Source: Ochrobactrum sp. Marseille-Q0166
Lineage (GTDB): Bacteria; Pseudomonadota; Alphaproteobacteria; Rhizobiales; Rhizobiaceae
Assembly (NCBI RefSeq): GCF_014397025.1
Contig: NZ_JACJUO010000001.1
Coordinates: forward strand, 1,908,501 to 1,972,500
DNA: 64,000 bases
Direction: 5' to 3'
Of the stretch, positions 18,502 through 27,311 are shown one piece after another. Each line of letters begins with the position of its first letter. Within the stretch, counting starts at the first letter, position 1. A program made the translations under genes and the position numbers. The notes under the pieces are model-generated. The model was not told the origin of the DNA. It saw only the letters and a list, made by a program, of their open reading frames with translations, and did no database searches.

Positions 18502-19380
18502 TTATTCAATCGTCCCGGAAGAGAGTTTATCACGATCTTCAGGAGACGCCGCATGCATACGCGGTAAATAGAACTTAGGAGATACTCCCAGCATACGGCG
18601 AAACATTGTCGTAAATGCAGACACGCTGTCATAACCGAGATCAAGCGCAATACTCGTAACGGCTTCTCCTTCCGCCAACCGCGGAACGGCTGCAAAAAGG
18701 CACGCCTGTTGGCGCCATACAGAAAGACTGACACCTGTCTGTCGTTGAAAATGACGTGTGAAGGAACGCCTGCTCATCGCCATTCTGTCTGCCCAGTCGT
18801 CTATTGTCGCACGTGCTGAGGGCACTTTCACAAACTGACGGCAAAGATTTTGCAACCTAACGTCCGCCGGAAAAGGCAGGCCCAGGGGCCTTTGGGGCAA
18901 TTTGTGTAAATCTCTGAGAATGAGTTCAATCACCAGCGCATCTCTGCTTCCCTGCTCGGGAATACTATCAACCGAGGTTGCATCAATGATGAGACAGCGC
19001 ATCAGATCCGTCAGACCAACCACATGCAGGTGATCCGGCACGCCTGAAATAGCATCAACCGCGATATAAATTGAGCGCATCAGGACATCGCCAATAATTT
19101 CTACGGAATGCTTTATCCCCGCAGGAATCCACATGGCATGGTCGGACGGTATCATCCACCGACCGGCATCGGTGGTGACAAGAACGACACCTTGCGAGGC
19201 ACACAGCAGCTGTGCGCGGCTATGGCTATGTTGCGGTACGAAATAGCCATCCGGGTATTTGGTCGGAAGGGCAATGACCGGTCCATCAAGGTTTTCCAGC
19301 ATCAGAATGCGTTGCTCGTGGAACTTTTGCAGATCCTCGTTTCCCACCAACAAGGAGTGCGTTCTTGATTTTTGCTTCAT
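18502..19380 (-). CDS. AraC-family regulator with cupin sensor
   Basis: 292 residues from ATG 19380; an upstream in-frame ATG at 19419 would add 13. The N-terminal half looks like a cupin ligand domain (PQHSHSRAQLLCASQGVVLV, WIPAGIKHSVE). The C-terminal ~100 residues carry the AraC double helix-turn-helix (IDDWADRMAMSRRSFTRHF; VTSIALDLGYDSVSAFTTMF). Divergent from the fosmidomycin-resistance-type exporter across a 173-bp shared promoter region, so that exporter is the obvious target (inference from layout). Confidence 0.85.
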   Translation of the reverse strand: MKQKSRTHSLLVGNEDLQKFHEQRILMLENLDGPVIALPTKYPDGYFVPQHSHSRAQLLCASQGVVLVTTDAGRWMIPSDHAMWIPAGIKHSVEIIGDVLMRSIYIAVDAISGVPDHLHVVGLTDLMRCLIIDATSVDSIPEQGSRDALVIELILRDLHKLPQRPLGLPFPADVRLQNLCRQFVKVPSARATIDDWADRMAMSRRSFTRHFQRQTGVSLSVWRQQACLFAAVPRLAEGEAVTSIALDLGYDSVSAFTTMFRRMLGVSPKFYLPRMHAASPEDRDKLSSGTIE

Positions 19381-19553
19381 ATGCTTTGGCCCACTCTCGA
19401 AGGTAATGGACCAAATCACGAAAGCAGGCGCGAAACAATATGATTATGAATTGGTCAGCTTAGAAATATTCGAAAAGATACGAATTGGTTTTCAGAACCA
19501 ACCTCACCAGTATGCGGGAATTTCCCGTTCCAGATTACACTTGGAGTAGGACT

Positions 19554-20759
19554 ATGAGCACGAGTGCTGCCGAGCAGCCAATAAGCAGTAGCGCAAACAA
19601 TACTGTTCTCGCCATTATTCTGGCCACAAGCATGGGCCACTTCCTCAACGATATGATGCAATCGTTGCTACCAGCGATCTATCCAATGTTGAAGGATAAT
19701 TATAGCCTGTCCTTCTGGCAGATTGGATTGCTCACATTTACCTTCCAGGTGACTGCTTCGATCCTGCAGCCTATCGTTGGAATTTATACTGATCGTCGTT
19801 CGATGCCCTACTCATTGCCATTCGGCATGGGATGCACATTGATCGGCCTGATCCTGCTGGCGACAGCGCATCATTATCCAATATTGTTGCTGGGAGCAGC
19901 TTTCATTGGCTTTGGTTCTTCAGTGTTTCACCCGGAGGCCGCACGTGTAGCCCGCCTTGCTTCCGGTGGCCGCCACGGCTTTGCCCAGTCCATGTTTCAG
20001 GTTGGCGGTAATTTCGGGTCAGCTGTTGGGCCGCTGCTCGCAGCCTTCATTGTCCTTCCCTTTGGCCAGTCCAGTGTATCTTGGTTCTCGATTGCTGCGC
20101 TGGTCGGCATGGCACTGCTTTGGTATGTCGGCAGCTGGTACAACCAGCATCATCTGGCTAACAAAAACAAACCTAAAGCTGACAAAACCCTGCCGCTGCC
20201 GCGCAAGACAGTTATTATCTCGATATCCGTTCTCGCGATGCTGATTTTCACCAAGTATGTCTACATGGCGAGCCTAACCAGCTACTACACCTTCTATACG
20301 ATCAGCCATTTTGGCGTGACCGTGCAAGCATCGCAGTTATTGCTGTTTGTGTTTCTTGGTGCTGTGGCAGCTGGAACAATTGTCGGCGGCCCAATCGGCG
20401 ATAAAATCGGTACACGCACCGTTATTTGGGTTTCGATCCTCGGCATTGTCCCCTTCACTCTGGCATTACCTTATGCCAACCTCGAAGTCACAGCCGTTCT
20501 CACTGTTATTATCGGCTTTGTACTTGCATCCGCCTTCCCTGCAATCATTGTGTTTGCACAAGAATTGTTGCCCGGACGCGTAGGCATGGTATCAGGATTG
20601 TTTTTCGGTCTGGCATTTGGTGTCGCGGGTATCGCAGCCGCACTCCTGGGGATTGTTGCAGATCGCACAAGCATCGAGTTCGTATATAAAATCTGCTCGT
20701 ATCTCCCGCTGCTCGGCCTGTTAACAATCTTCCTGCCGAAAATGCAAAAGACAAAATAA
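19554..20759 (+). CDS. fsr: MFS exporter, fosmidomycin-resistance (Fsr) type
   Basis: 401 residues from ATG 19554, preceded by GTAGGA. Twelve predicted helices. The opening MGHFLNDMMQSLLPAIYPML and GFGSSVFHPEAARVARLASGG match Fsr-type major-facilitator exporters, known for resistance to fosmidomycin in E. coli. The native substrate here is unknown. Expression is probably controlled by the divergent AraC regulator. A plus-strand terminator follows at 20843-20874. Confidence 0.85.
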   Translation: MSTSAAEQPISSSANNTVLAIILATSMGHFLNDMMQSLLPAIYPMLKDNYSLSFWQIGLLTFTFQVTASILQPIVGIYTDRRSMPYSLPFGMGCTLIGLILLATAHHYPILLLGAAFIGFGSSVFHPEAARVARLASGGRHGFAQSMFQVGGNFGSAVGPLLAAFIVLPFGQSSVSWFSIAALVGMALLWYVGSWYNQHHLANKNKPKADKTLPLPRKTVIISISVLAMLIFTKYVYMASLTSYYTFYTISHFGVTVQASQLLLFVFLGAVAAGTIVGGPIGDKIGTRTVIWVSILGIVPFTLALPYANLEVTAVLTVIIGFVLASAFPAIIVFAQELLPGRVGMVSGLFFGLAFGVAGIAAALLGIVADRTSIEFVYKICSYLPLLGLLTIFLPKMQKTK

Positions 20760-20766
20760 AAAAAGT

Positions 20767-20800
20767 GGAGCACCGCTCATCCCCCAACGAACGGTGCTCC
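20767..20800 (-). terminator. Intrinsic terminator for the hemN transcript
   Basis: A 9-bp GC-rich stem (arms GGAGCACCG/CGGTGCTCC) is followed on the minus strand by a run of seven T, about 120 nt after the hemN stop. Confidence 0.7.
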
Positions 20801-20842
20801 TAAGCCACTGACCTTTTGACGGCCCGGTGCAGCGGCAGCTCT

Positions 20843-20874
20843 GAAATAGAGAAAATCAGCTCTATTTCTTTTTT
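20843..20874 (+). terminator. Intrinsic terminator for fsr
   Basis: Arms GAAATAGAG/CTCTATTTC with an 8-nt loop, directly followed by six T on the plus strand. Confidence 0.75.
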
Positions 20875-20920
20875 CTCGCGCATATTGCGATTTTTATTCG
20901 CTATATGCATGAATCCTTAG

Positions 20921-22255
20921 TCAGACGGCAAAGCTGAAGCCGTGCATACTTTCCCTGCGAAACTCATCAAATGTTGCGGCCACCAAACGGATCAGCGGCT
21001 TTCCATCTTCCGTTGCGGTAATCACACCGTTCTGCACTTCAACCAAGCCATCGGCCACCAGTGGTCGTAGCAAAGCCAATTCATCAGAGAATTCAACACC
21101 TGGCGCCGCCGTATTAAGATCGACGCGGAAATTACACATGAGTGCCGTGATAATTCCGGCGCGCTGGCGATCACTGTCACGCATTGTGTAACCGCGTACC
21201 GTAGCGAAGTCCCCTGCCCCAACACGTTTACAATATTGCCCCACATCAGAAATATTCTGAGTATACCCCGCAGGATATTGCGAAATAGAAGACGGTCCCA
21301 AACCAATCAGCGTGTTACAGCGGTCCGTCGTGTAGCCTTGGAAGTTCCGATGCAATGTGCCATTTTCAGCAGCGATCGCCAGCGCGTCATCCGGCAATGC
21401 GAAGTGATCAATGCCAACAGGCTGATAACCATATTGAATAAAGCTCTCGGCCACTGCGCTTGCCTGCGCAAAGCGCTCATCCGCATCCGGCAGGATACTC
21501 TCATCGATCAGTCGCTGATTAGCACGACGTTGCGGCAAGTGTGCATAGCCGAAGCAAGCGATTCGATCCGGCTTCATCTCTGCGACCCGATCGCAGGTCT
21601 CACGTAGACTAGCCACGCTCTGAAGCGGCAGACCGTAAATCAGATCGAAATTCAGCCCGTTGATACCTACCTCGCGCAAGAGTGCTGCTGCTGTGGCAAC
21701 AGTTTCAATAGGCTGCACACGACCGATGGCCTTCTGCACATCCGCGTTAATGTCCTGTACGCCAAGACTCGCGCGGTTTACCCCCATTAATGACAACGTG
21801 TTTGCCAGAGCTGGATTAACCGTACGAGGATCAAGCTCAATCGCGTGCTCCATATCCGGGTGGAAATCAAACACCAGCGCAAGAGCCGACATAATACGGT
21901 TGAACTGCGTTGCCTGCAGGATCGAAGGAGTGCCCCCACCCCAATGTAAATGCACAACTTGCGGACGAGCCGTCAAACTTGCACCTACTGTCTCGATTTC
22001 ACTCATAAGAGCGATAACGAAATTCTCAATAACATCGTCGCGGATGGCCATTTTGGAATGACAGCCACAATAGTGGCAAATCTCTTTGCAGTATGGCACA
22101 TGGATATAAAGCGAAACTGCTTCTTCCGGGCCAATCTGACGCAACCAACGCTTTGTATTATCAGCAGTGACAGCCGTAAAATCGGCCGCAGTCGGAAATG
22201 AGGTATAACGGGGAACGGCCAGTGCCGCATAACGCCTTATCGTGTCTTCATGCAT
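20921..22255 (-). CDS. hemN: Oxygen-independent coproporphyrinogen III oxidase
   Basis: 444 residues. The radical-SAM cluster motif HVPYCKEICHYCGC is at 52-65 (C56, C60, C63, with the extra C65 typical of HemN). The family's Tyr/Gly elements upstream (PRYTSFPTA) and LHWGGGTPS are present. It converts coproporphyrinogen III to protoporphyrinogen IX without oxygen. The start (GGGGAG nine nt upstream) lies inside the 3' end of a small Cys-rich ORF, and a perfect FNR box lies 245 bp upstream, consistent with low-oxygen induction by FnrN. Confidence 0.95.
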   Translation of the reverse strand: MHEDTIRRYAALAVPRYTSFPTAADFTAVTADNTKRWLRQIGPEEAVSLYIHVPYCKEICHYCGCHSKMAIRDDVIENFVIALMSEIETVGASLTARPQVVHLHWGGGTPSILQATQFNRIMSALALVFDFHPDMEHAIELDPRTVNPALANTLSLMGVNRASLGVQDINADVQKAIGRVQPIETVATAAALLREVGINGLNFDLIYGLPLQSVASLRETCDRVAEMKPDRIACFGYAHLPQRRANQRLIDESILPDADERFAQASAVAESFIQYGYQPVGIDHFALPDDALAIAAENGTLHRNFQGYTTDRCNTLIGLGPSSISQYPAGYTQNISDVGQYCKRVGAGDFATVRGYTMRDSDRQRAGIITALMCNFRVDLNTAAPGVEFSDELALLRPLVADGLVEVQNGVITATEDGKPLIRLVAATFDEFRRESMHGFSFAV

Positions 22256-22404
22256 GATGACTGGTCTCCCCGCTCCTGACGATCTGGCGAGAGCTTCTCA
22301 CCTTTACGCACACTGGACGAAGACGGGCATTCCGCTGGACAAGCAGACATGATGCGGCAAGGAAGCCCACATGCATGACAGCCGATACTGTAATTGCCAG
22401 CCAC
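22237..22404 (-). CDS. Putative 55-aa cysteine-rich small protein overlapping hemN
   Basis: GTG 22404 opens a 55-residue frame with an AGG-type site (GAGCAGG) seven nt upstream. The product has six cysteines; the cluster CHACGLPC then SACPAEC (C9, C12, C16, C22, C26) resembles a metal or Fe-S binding loop. The rest is polar and charged (SVRKGEKLSPDRQERGDQ). It overlaps the hemN start by 19 bp and lies 96 bp downstream of a perfect FNR box, so it would be co-expressed with hemN. I do not recognise the family. No ATG is available, and codon evidence is too short to be decisive. Confidence 0.5.
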   Translation of the reverse strand: MAGNYSIGCHACGLPCRIMSACPAECPSSSSVRKGEKLSPDRQERGDQSSCMKTR

Positions 22405-22499
22405 AATGACACCTGCTCACCTCGTTATCATCGGGCAGCTTTTAATTAAGCTACCTCAACTTCTACGATCAGATGTAAATGGCATCAGGCCAACATTCA

Positions 22500-22513
22500 T
22501 TGATTTAAATCAA
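22500..22513. promoter_or_regulatory. FNR/FnrN box (anaerobox)
   Basis: TTGATTTAAATCAA is a perfect match to the FNR/FixK/FnrN consensus TTGAT-N4-ATCAA. It lies between fnrN and the hemN unit. The downstream hemN unit is the likely target. It is also 24 bp past the fnrN stop codon, too far from the fnrN start to control it. Confidence 0.85.
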
Positions 22514-22536
22514 CGGAACTAAACAAACAAATCGGA

Positions 22537-23286
22537 TCAAATATTTTCCGGATCCATACCTGCAACAGACGCCAATGAACGGCGCGAAAGTATTTCTACC
22601 GTATTTGCATCGAGCAACTGAATGAGGCCCTGCGTTTTAAGCTTGGTAAAGCTGCGGCTTACAGTTTCAATCGTGAGGCCGAGATAATCCGCAATATCGG
22701 TACGGTTCATCAGCAAATGCACCAGATTGGCCTTACCGCCACGTTTCTCTGTTCTCGCTGCCAAAACAAGCAGGAAGCTTGCAAGCTTCTCTACCGGCGC
22801 GAGGCGGCCCAAAACAAGCTGATTGTCACGGGCCGTACGCAATGCTTCCCGTGTCATCTGATAGAGACGCTCTTTCAATTTTGGGAATTTTTCCATCAGG
22901 TCGTCCATTTCCCGGGTGGAAAATGCACAAAGAACGGATGGAGTAACAGCTTCAGCAGATTGCGAATAAACATCGTCATCCGCCAGGCCAAGATAATCTC
23001 CGGGTACTAGAAATCCGGCAATCTGGCGACGACCGTCCGGCAAAGACGTGTAAATACGGAGCATACCCGACGTTAAGCTAAAGACACGACGTTTCTGATC
23101 GCCTTCTTCAACCAGCATCTCGTTGGCATCCAGTTTTTTGGATGTCATGATGGCTTCAAGCGCACCCAGATCGCGGTCATCCAACGCTGAGCAAACGGCC
23201 ATGCGACGCACATCGCAGTCAACGCAAACGCCACACGGAGCCCTGAACGGGGACTTTGGATCAAAAACGAGAGGGGCGACAGCCAC
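22537..23286 (-). CDS. fnrN: FNR-type oxygen-sensing transcription regulator (FnrN)
   Basis: 249 residues from GTG 23286 with AGGAAG upstream. N-terminal cysteines C18, C21, C24 and C32, plus a later cysteine in PSVLCAFS, provide [4Fe-4S] ligands as in FNR. A cyclic-nucleotide-like beta barrel is followed by the helix-turn-helix IADYLGLTIETVSRSFTKL, whose E-x-x-SR reads TTGAT half-sites. It should activate anaerobic genes, including hemN. Its leader contains a terminator ending just before the ribosome-binding site (23298-23346), so attenuation is likely. Confidence 0.9.
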   Translation of the reverse strand: MAVAPLVFDPKSPFRAPCGVCVDCDVRRMAVCSALDDRDLGALEAIMTSKKLDANEMLVEEGDQKRRVFSLTSGMLRIYTSLPDGRRQIAGFLVPGDYLGLADDDVYSQSAEAVTPSVLCAFSTREMDDLMEKFPKLKERLYQMTREALRTARDNQLVLGRLAPVEKLASFLLVLAARTEKRGGKANLVHLLMNRTDIADYLGLTIETVSRSFTKLKTQGLIQLLDANTVEILSRRSLASVAGMDPENI

Positions 23287-23297
23287 AACAGCTTCCT

Positions 23298-23346
23298 AAA
23301 AAGGGGGATGAGCATTCATATGCTCTTCCCCCTTAATTAAGGGGGA
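23298..23346 (-). promoter_or_regulatory. Putative transcription attenuator in the fnrN leader
   Basis: In mRNA sense three segments follow one another: UCCCCCUU (23346-23339), AAGGGGGA (23334-23327) and, after AGAGCA and its complement, UCCCCCUU (23308-23301). Segments 1 and 2 form a perfect 20-bp palindrome. Segments 2 and 3 form a 12-bp stem with one A-A mismatch, directly followed by UUUUU and then the fnrN AGGAAG site and GUG. The two folds exclude each other. Alternatively it is simply the rsh-pyrE terminator, but fnrN would still have to be transcribed through it. Confidence 0.6.
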
Positions 23347-23427
23347 CAAACAAATACCGCAAAGCGCAATTTCGACGCAGGGGGAAAAAGAACATCAATG
23401 CAAAGAAAAATTGATGAAGAAGACCCT

Positions 23428-24006
23428 TTAATTATTCCGGCTGCCGGGCTTAACTGCGGGGATTGCGGCCAATTCCTCTGGTAGATTGTCAGGCGAATAT
23501 GCTGGAACTTCATATTCCGCGAGTGCAATAAGTTTCGTGCCGACATCAGCCTTACCTGCTGAACGATCAACGATACAGGCAGCAGCGACCACTTCGATGC
23601 CGATATCTTTCATGCAGTCGATAGTTTCGCGAATCGACAAGCCAGTTGTGACAATGTCCTCAACAATTACGACGCGTGAACCTTTTGGCACATCAAAGCG
23701 GCGAAGACGAAACACACCATTCTCACGCTCGACCCACACAGAAGGCACGCCGAGATGTCTTGAAGTCTCGTATGATGGAATGAGGCCGCCAATCGCCGGA
23801 CCGACGACATAGTCGATTTTGCCCAGATCAGCGGCTTCGATCTTCTCTGCCAGTGCCTTGCAGAGTTTTTCAGTTTTATCAGCGTGCATGAAAACACGCG
23901 CCTTCTGCAAGAAGATCGGGCTGCGCAGGCCAGAAGTCAGAATAAAATGGCCTTCAAGGATCGCTCCCGCTTCGCGGAAGACCGTAAGGACGTCTTCGGT
24001 TTTCAT
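23428..24006 (-). CDS. pyrE: Orotate phosphoribosyltransferase
   Basis: 192 residues. The PRPP-binding motif [13 protein letters not shown] is intact, and the N-terminal [18 protein letters not shown] and GPAIGGLIP fit type I OPRTases. It adds ribose-5-phosphate to orotate to form OMP in pyrimidine synthesis. It starts 6 bp after the rsh stop, so it is the second gene of an rsh-pyrE operon. AAGG precedes the ATG. Confidence 0.95.
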   Translation of the reverse strand: MKTEDVLTVFREAGAILEGHFILTSGLRSPIFLQKARVFMHADKTEKLCKALAEKIEAADLGKIDYVVGPAIGGLIPSYETSRHLGVPSVWVERENGVFRLRRFDVPKGSRVVIVEDIVTTGLSIRETIDCMKDIGIEVVAAACIVDRSAGKADVGTKLIALAEYEVPAYSPDNLPEELAAIPAVKPGSRNN

Positions 24007-24012
24007 ATTGCC

Positions 24013-26256
24013 TTATCCGTTCACGCGCGTTGCGCCACTGACGCTTGCGCTTTCCTTCAACTGAGAAATAATACGATTGAGGTGTTTAAGGTCCCACACT
24101 TCAACGTCAATAATCATCTCGGTAAAATCTGGTGCGGTACGCACCATTGAGAGATTATGAATATTGGCATCATTGGCAGCGACGATCTGCGCGATTTCAG
24201 CCAGCGAACCCGGTGAATTAATCGCGGAGACACTGACGCGCGCAGGGAAACGCTCATGCATACCCTCGTCAATATCCCAGCGTACGTCGATCCAGCGCTC
24301 AGGCTGATCATCATAAGCAGTGAGCGCTGGCGACTGAATCGGATAGATCGTGATTCCGGCACCTGGCTGCATGATACCGACGATACGATCACCCGGCACC
24401 GCACCTTCCGGTGCAAAACGAACCGGAAGATCAGAATTCGTACCGCGGATCGGGACAGCCTTGCGCTTAGGCTTGTCGTCCGCCACTGACTCCTCTTCCG
24501 CAGCTTCAGAACCTTCAGGCACCTTGAAGATCATCCCGGTGGCGTTCTGAATGTTGAACCAGCCCTTCTCACCAGTCTTAGCCGGGCTGTTCTGCGAGGT
24601 GACACGTGTATCCTGATAATCAGGATAAACCGCCTTAACAACGTCCGTAGATGGCAGTTCTCCCCGTCCCACCGCTGCGAGAACATCTTCCACCTCCTTG
24701 CGCGCCAGACGTGGCAAGCTCGGCTTTAGAATGTCCTTACTAAACTGTTTGCCGGCACGCTCGAAAGCACGCTCCAGAATGCGCATTCCGAGCCCGGAAT
24801 ATTGTTTGCGCACTGCTGAGCGTGTCGCACGACGGATCGCGGCACGTGCCTTACCGGTCGCAACGAGTGATTCCCAAGCCGCAGGCGGTACCTGTGCCTT
24901 GGAACGGATAATATCGACCTCATCACCGTTTTTAAGTTCTGTCATCAATGGCATGATGCGGCCATTGACCTTCGCACCAACACAGCTGTCACCGATGTCG
25001 GTATGCACTGCATAGGCGAAATCAATGGGTGTCGCACCACGTGGTAAAGCGATAAGCCTGCCCTTGGGTGTGAAACAAAACACCTGATCCTGAAACAGTT
25101 CAAGCTTGGTATGCTCGAGAAACTCTTCTGGATTATCGCCCTCGGAAAGTTGCTCGATTGTCTGGCGCAACCAAGCATAAGCATTCGTTTCAGTGGATAT
25201 CTGATGTGGATTGCTCGCACTTCCGCGATCTTTATAAATCGAATGGGCCGCGACGCCGAATTCAGCGATCTCGTCCATCACGCGCGTGCGGATTTGCAGC
25301 TCAATACGCTGACGCGACGGGCCAATGATTGTCGTATGCAGCGAACGATAATCGTTCTGCTTTGGCGTCGATATATAGTCCTTGAATCGTCCTGGAACCA
25401 TAGACCAAGTGGTATGAATCAGACCCAAGGCACGATAACAATCCTGTGTGGACTCAACCATAACACGGAAGCCAAAAATATCGGAAAGCTGCTCAAAAGA
25501 CAGTCCCTTGGTTTCCATCTTACGAAAAACCGACCATGGTTTCTTCTGACGGCTTTTCACTGTCGCCTTAATACCGTTCTTCTGAAAGATTTCAGACAGA
25601 TCTTCTTCAATTTTCTGCAGAAGCCCACGGTTCTTTTCCAGAAGTTCAGCAAGCCTGTCAGTTACAGCACGCCATGCATCCGGGTTGATGTAACGGAATG
25701 CAAGTTCTTCGAGTTCTTCGCGGGTGTCCTGCATACCCATGCGGCCAGCGAGCGGCGCATAAATATCCATCGTTTCTTCGGCGATACGCAGCCGCTTGTC
25801 TTCACGCATCACGCCAAGTGTGCGCATGTTATGCAAACGATCCGCGAGTTTCACGAGAAGGACACGTACGTCTTCTGAGATCGCGAGCAGCAACTTACGC
25901 AAGTTCTCGGCCTGAACAGCCTTCTTTGAAACAAGATCAAGCTTTTTGAGCTTGGTCAGTCCGTCAACAAGCTTACCAATTTCAGGCCCGAAAAGCTGGT
26001 CTATTTCCTGACGAGTTGCGGTCGTATCTTCAATAGTGTCATGCAGAAGAGCAATCGCAATGGTTGCTTCATCCAAATGCATGTCCGTGAGAATTGCGGC
26101 AACTTCAAGCGGATGAGAAAAATATGGATCACCAGATGCACGTTTCTGACTGCCATGCTTCTGCATAGCATAGACATACGCCTTGTTAAGAAGCGCCTCA
26201 TTCACGTCAGGCTTGTAACGCTGCACACGCTCTACAAGCTCATATTGGCGCATCAT
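24013..26256 (-). CDS. rsh: Bifunctional (p)ppGpp synthetase/hydrolase (Rsh)
   Basis: 747 residues. HD hydrolase domain with HPLEVA and LLHDTIEDT (HDxxED at 72-77), synthetase domain (about 220-370; LQIRTRVMDEIAEFGVAAH), TGS domain (about 390-455), and a C-terminal ACT domain (about 670-745; VSAINSPGSLAEIAQIV). Both catalytic halves look intact, as expected for the single long RSH enzyme of alphaproteobacteria that sets the stringent response. It is followed by pyrE at 6 bp. The 250-bp gap after rpoZ contains the rpoZ terminator and presumably the rsh promoter. Confidence 0.96.
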   Translation of the reverse strand: MMRQYELVERVQRYKPDVNEALLNKAYVYAMQKHGSQKRASGDPYFSHPLEVAAILTDMHLDEATIAIALLHDTIEDTTATRQEIDQLFGPEIGKLVDGLTKLKKLDLVSKKAVQAENLRKLLLAISEDVRVLLVKLADRLHNMRTLGVMREDKRLRIAEETMDIYAPLAGRMGMQDTREELEELAFRYINPDAWRAVTDRLAELLEKNRGLLQKIEEDLSEIFQKNGIKATVKSRQKKPWSVFRKMETKGLSFEQLSDIFGFRVMVESTQDCYRALGLIHTTWSMVPGRFKDYISTPKQNDYRSLHTTIIGPSRQRIELQIRTRVMDEIAEFGVAAHSIYKDRGSASNPHQISTETNAYAWLRQTIEQLSEGDNPEEFLEHTKLELFQDQVFCFTPKGRLIALPRGATPIDFAYAVHTDIGDSCVGAKVNGRIMPLMTELKNGDEVDIIRSKAQVPPAAWESLVATGKARAAIRRATRSAVRKQYSGLGMRILERAFERAGKQFSKDILKPSLPRLARKEVEDVLAAVGRGELPSTDVVKAVYPDYQDTRVTSQNSPAKTGEKGWFNIQNATGMIFKVPEGSEAAEEESVADDKPKRKAVPIRGTNSDLPVRFAPEGAVPGDRIVGIMQPGAGITIYPIQSPALTAYDDQPERWIDVRWDIDEGMHERFPARVSVSAINSPGSLAEIAQIVAANDANIHNLSMVRTAPDFTEMIIDVEVWDLKHLNRIISQLKESASVSGATRVNG

Positions 26257-26440
26257 TTACAGCAACTCCTCACATCGCACACATCAACAGCTATCATTCT
26301 GACAAGAATTCGCTAAAAAATAGAATATTTTGCGGCTTTCTAAACCCGCTTTCTGGAAATAAGCTTAATTTGGCGATCAATTGGCCTTACAAAGAGTGGA
26401 ACTGTTGTTCAAAAAGCTCACACTCCCGCCATTCGAGCAC

Positions 26441-26481
26441 ATAAAAACATGCGCTGCAGCCTTATCAAGCTACAGCGCATG
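26441..26481 (-). terminator. rpoZ terminator
   Basis: A hairpin with arms CATGCGCTG-C-AGC / GCT-A-CAGCGCATG (26448-26481) is followed on the minus strand by TTTTTAT, 25 nt after the rpoZ stop. Confidence 0.8.
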
Positions 26482-26506
26482 AAAATAGTATATTGAGAAA
26501 AGGCGA

Positions 26507-26911
26507 TTAAAAGTCGTCGTTCTTCTCAGGAGCGACAAGACCTTCGATACCAGCGAGAAGTTCTTCTTCAGACATACGGTCGAACGTGACGATATCGTCT
26601 TCACCAGCCTCGGCAATACCTTCTGCCAATGCATCCGATGCATCCGCCAGCAGAGCAGGTGCAGCAGCTTCCGGCTCATCAACTTCAACATGCTTCTGAA
26701 GCGAATGGATCAGATCTTCCTTAAGATCATCCGGCGAAAGCGTTTCGTCAGCGATTTCGCGCAGAGCAACAACAGGGTTTTTGTCATTATCACGATCAAT
26801 CGTGATCTGGGCTCCCTGGGAAATCTGACGCGCACGGTGACCAGCCAGAAGAACCAATTCAAAGCGGTTCTCGACCTTATCTACGCAGTCCTCAACGGTG
26901 ACGCGGGCCAT
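26507..26911 (-). CDS. rpoZ: RNA polymerase omega subunit
   Basis: 134 residues, typical of alphaproteobacterial omega. [21 protein letters not shown] opens the conserved core, with RARQIS and [10 protein letters not shown] following; the tail is acidic. It stabilises beta-prime and links polymerase to (p)ppGpp. It precedes rsh on the same strand, a common pairing, but a terminator separates them. Confidence 0.95.
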   Translation of the reverse strand: MARVTVEDCVDKVENRFELVLLAGHRARQISQGAQITIDRDNDKNPVVALREIADETLSPDDLKEDLIHSLQKHVEVDEPEAAAPALLADASDALAEGIAEAGEDDIVTFDRMSEEELLAGIEGLVAPEKNDDF

Positions 26912-27311
26912 GGGCGGTCCCTTTCATCTCTTAAAACTATAACGGAATTTTTCTCCGACATAACGCCTGTGCATCGAAATTACAAGCAAAAGCGAACGGG
27001 AGCAACTTTTGCCCTCACAACTCATAATTTAAAAGCGTTTCGACCATATCTGTCTGACAAATACCTTCCATGGACCAAATCGGAACAATAAAATTGACAA
27101 CGTTATCCATCCCAACAGAAAAACATTTCTTGAAAGCAATTAGGTTTTACTAAAAAACAACCCTAGGTTGCTTGTTTTTCTAGAATAACTCCTTAGAACG
27201 CAATAAACGTCATTGGTAATAAAAAATGCCCCCCGTCGTTTAAAAAAATAAATCTAAATTAAGCGGTCGCGGGCCCACTCCTTACCGGCCGTAGAGTGGA
27301 TATATTACACG
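26912..27311. other. Intergenic region between rpoZ and the NYN gene
   Basis: 400 bp, AT-rich, without a convincing gene. It must hold the divergent promoters of rpoZ and the NYN gene. At 27152-27179 a hairpin (CAACC-CTA-GGTTG inside A-rich/T-rich flanks) ends in a T-run on the plus strand and looks like a terminator with no gene upstream. TTGACA at 27098 lacks a clear -10. Confidence 0.4.
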
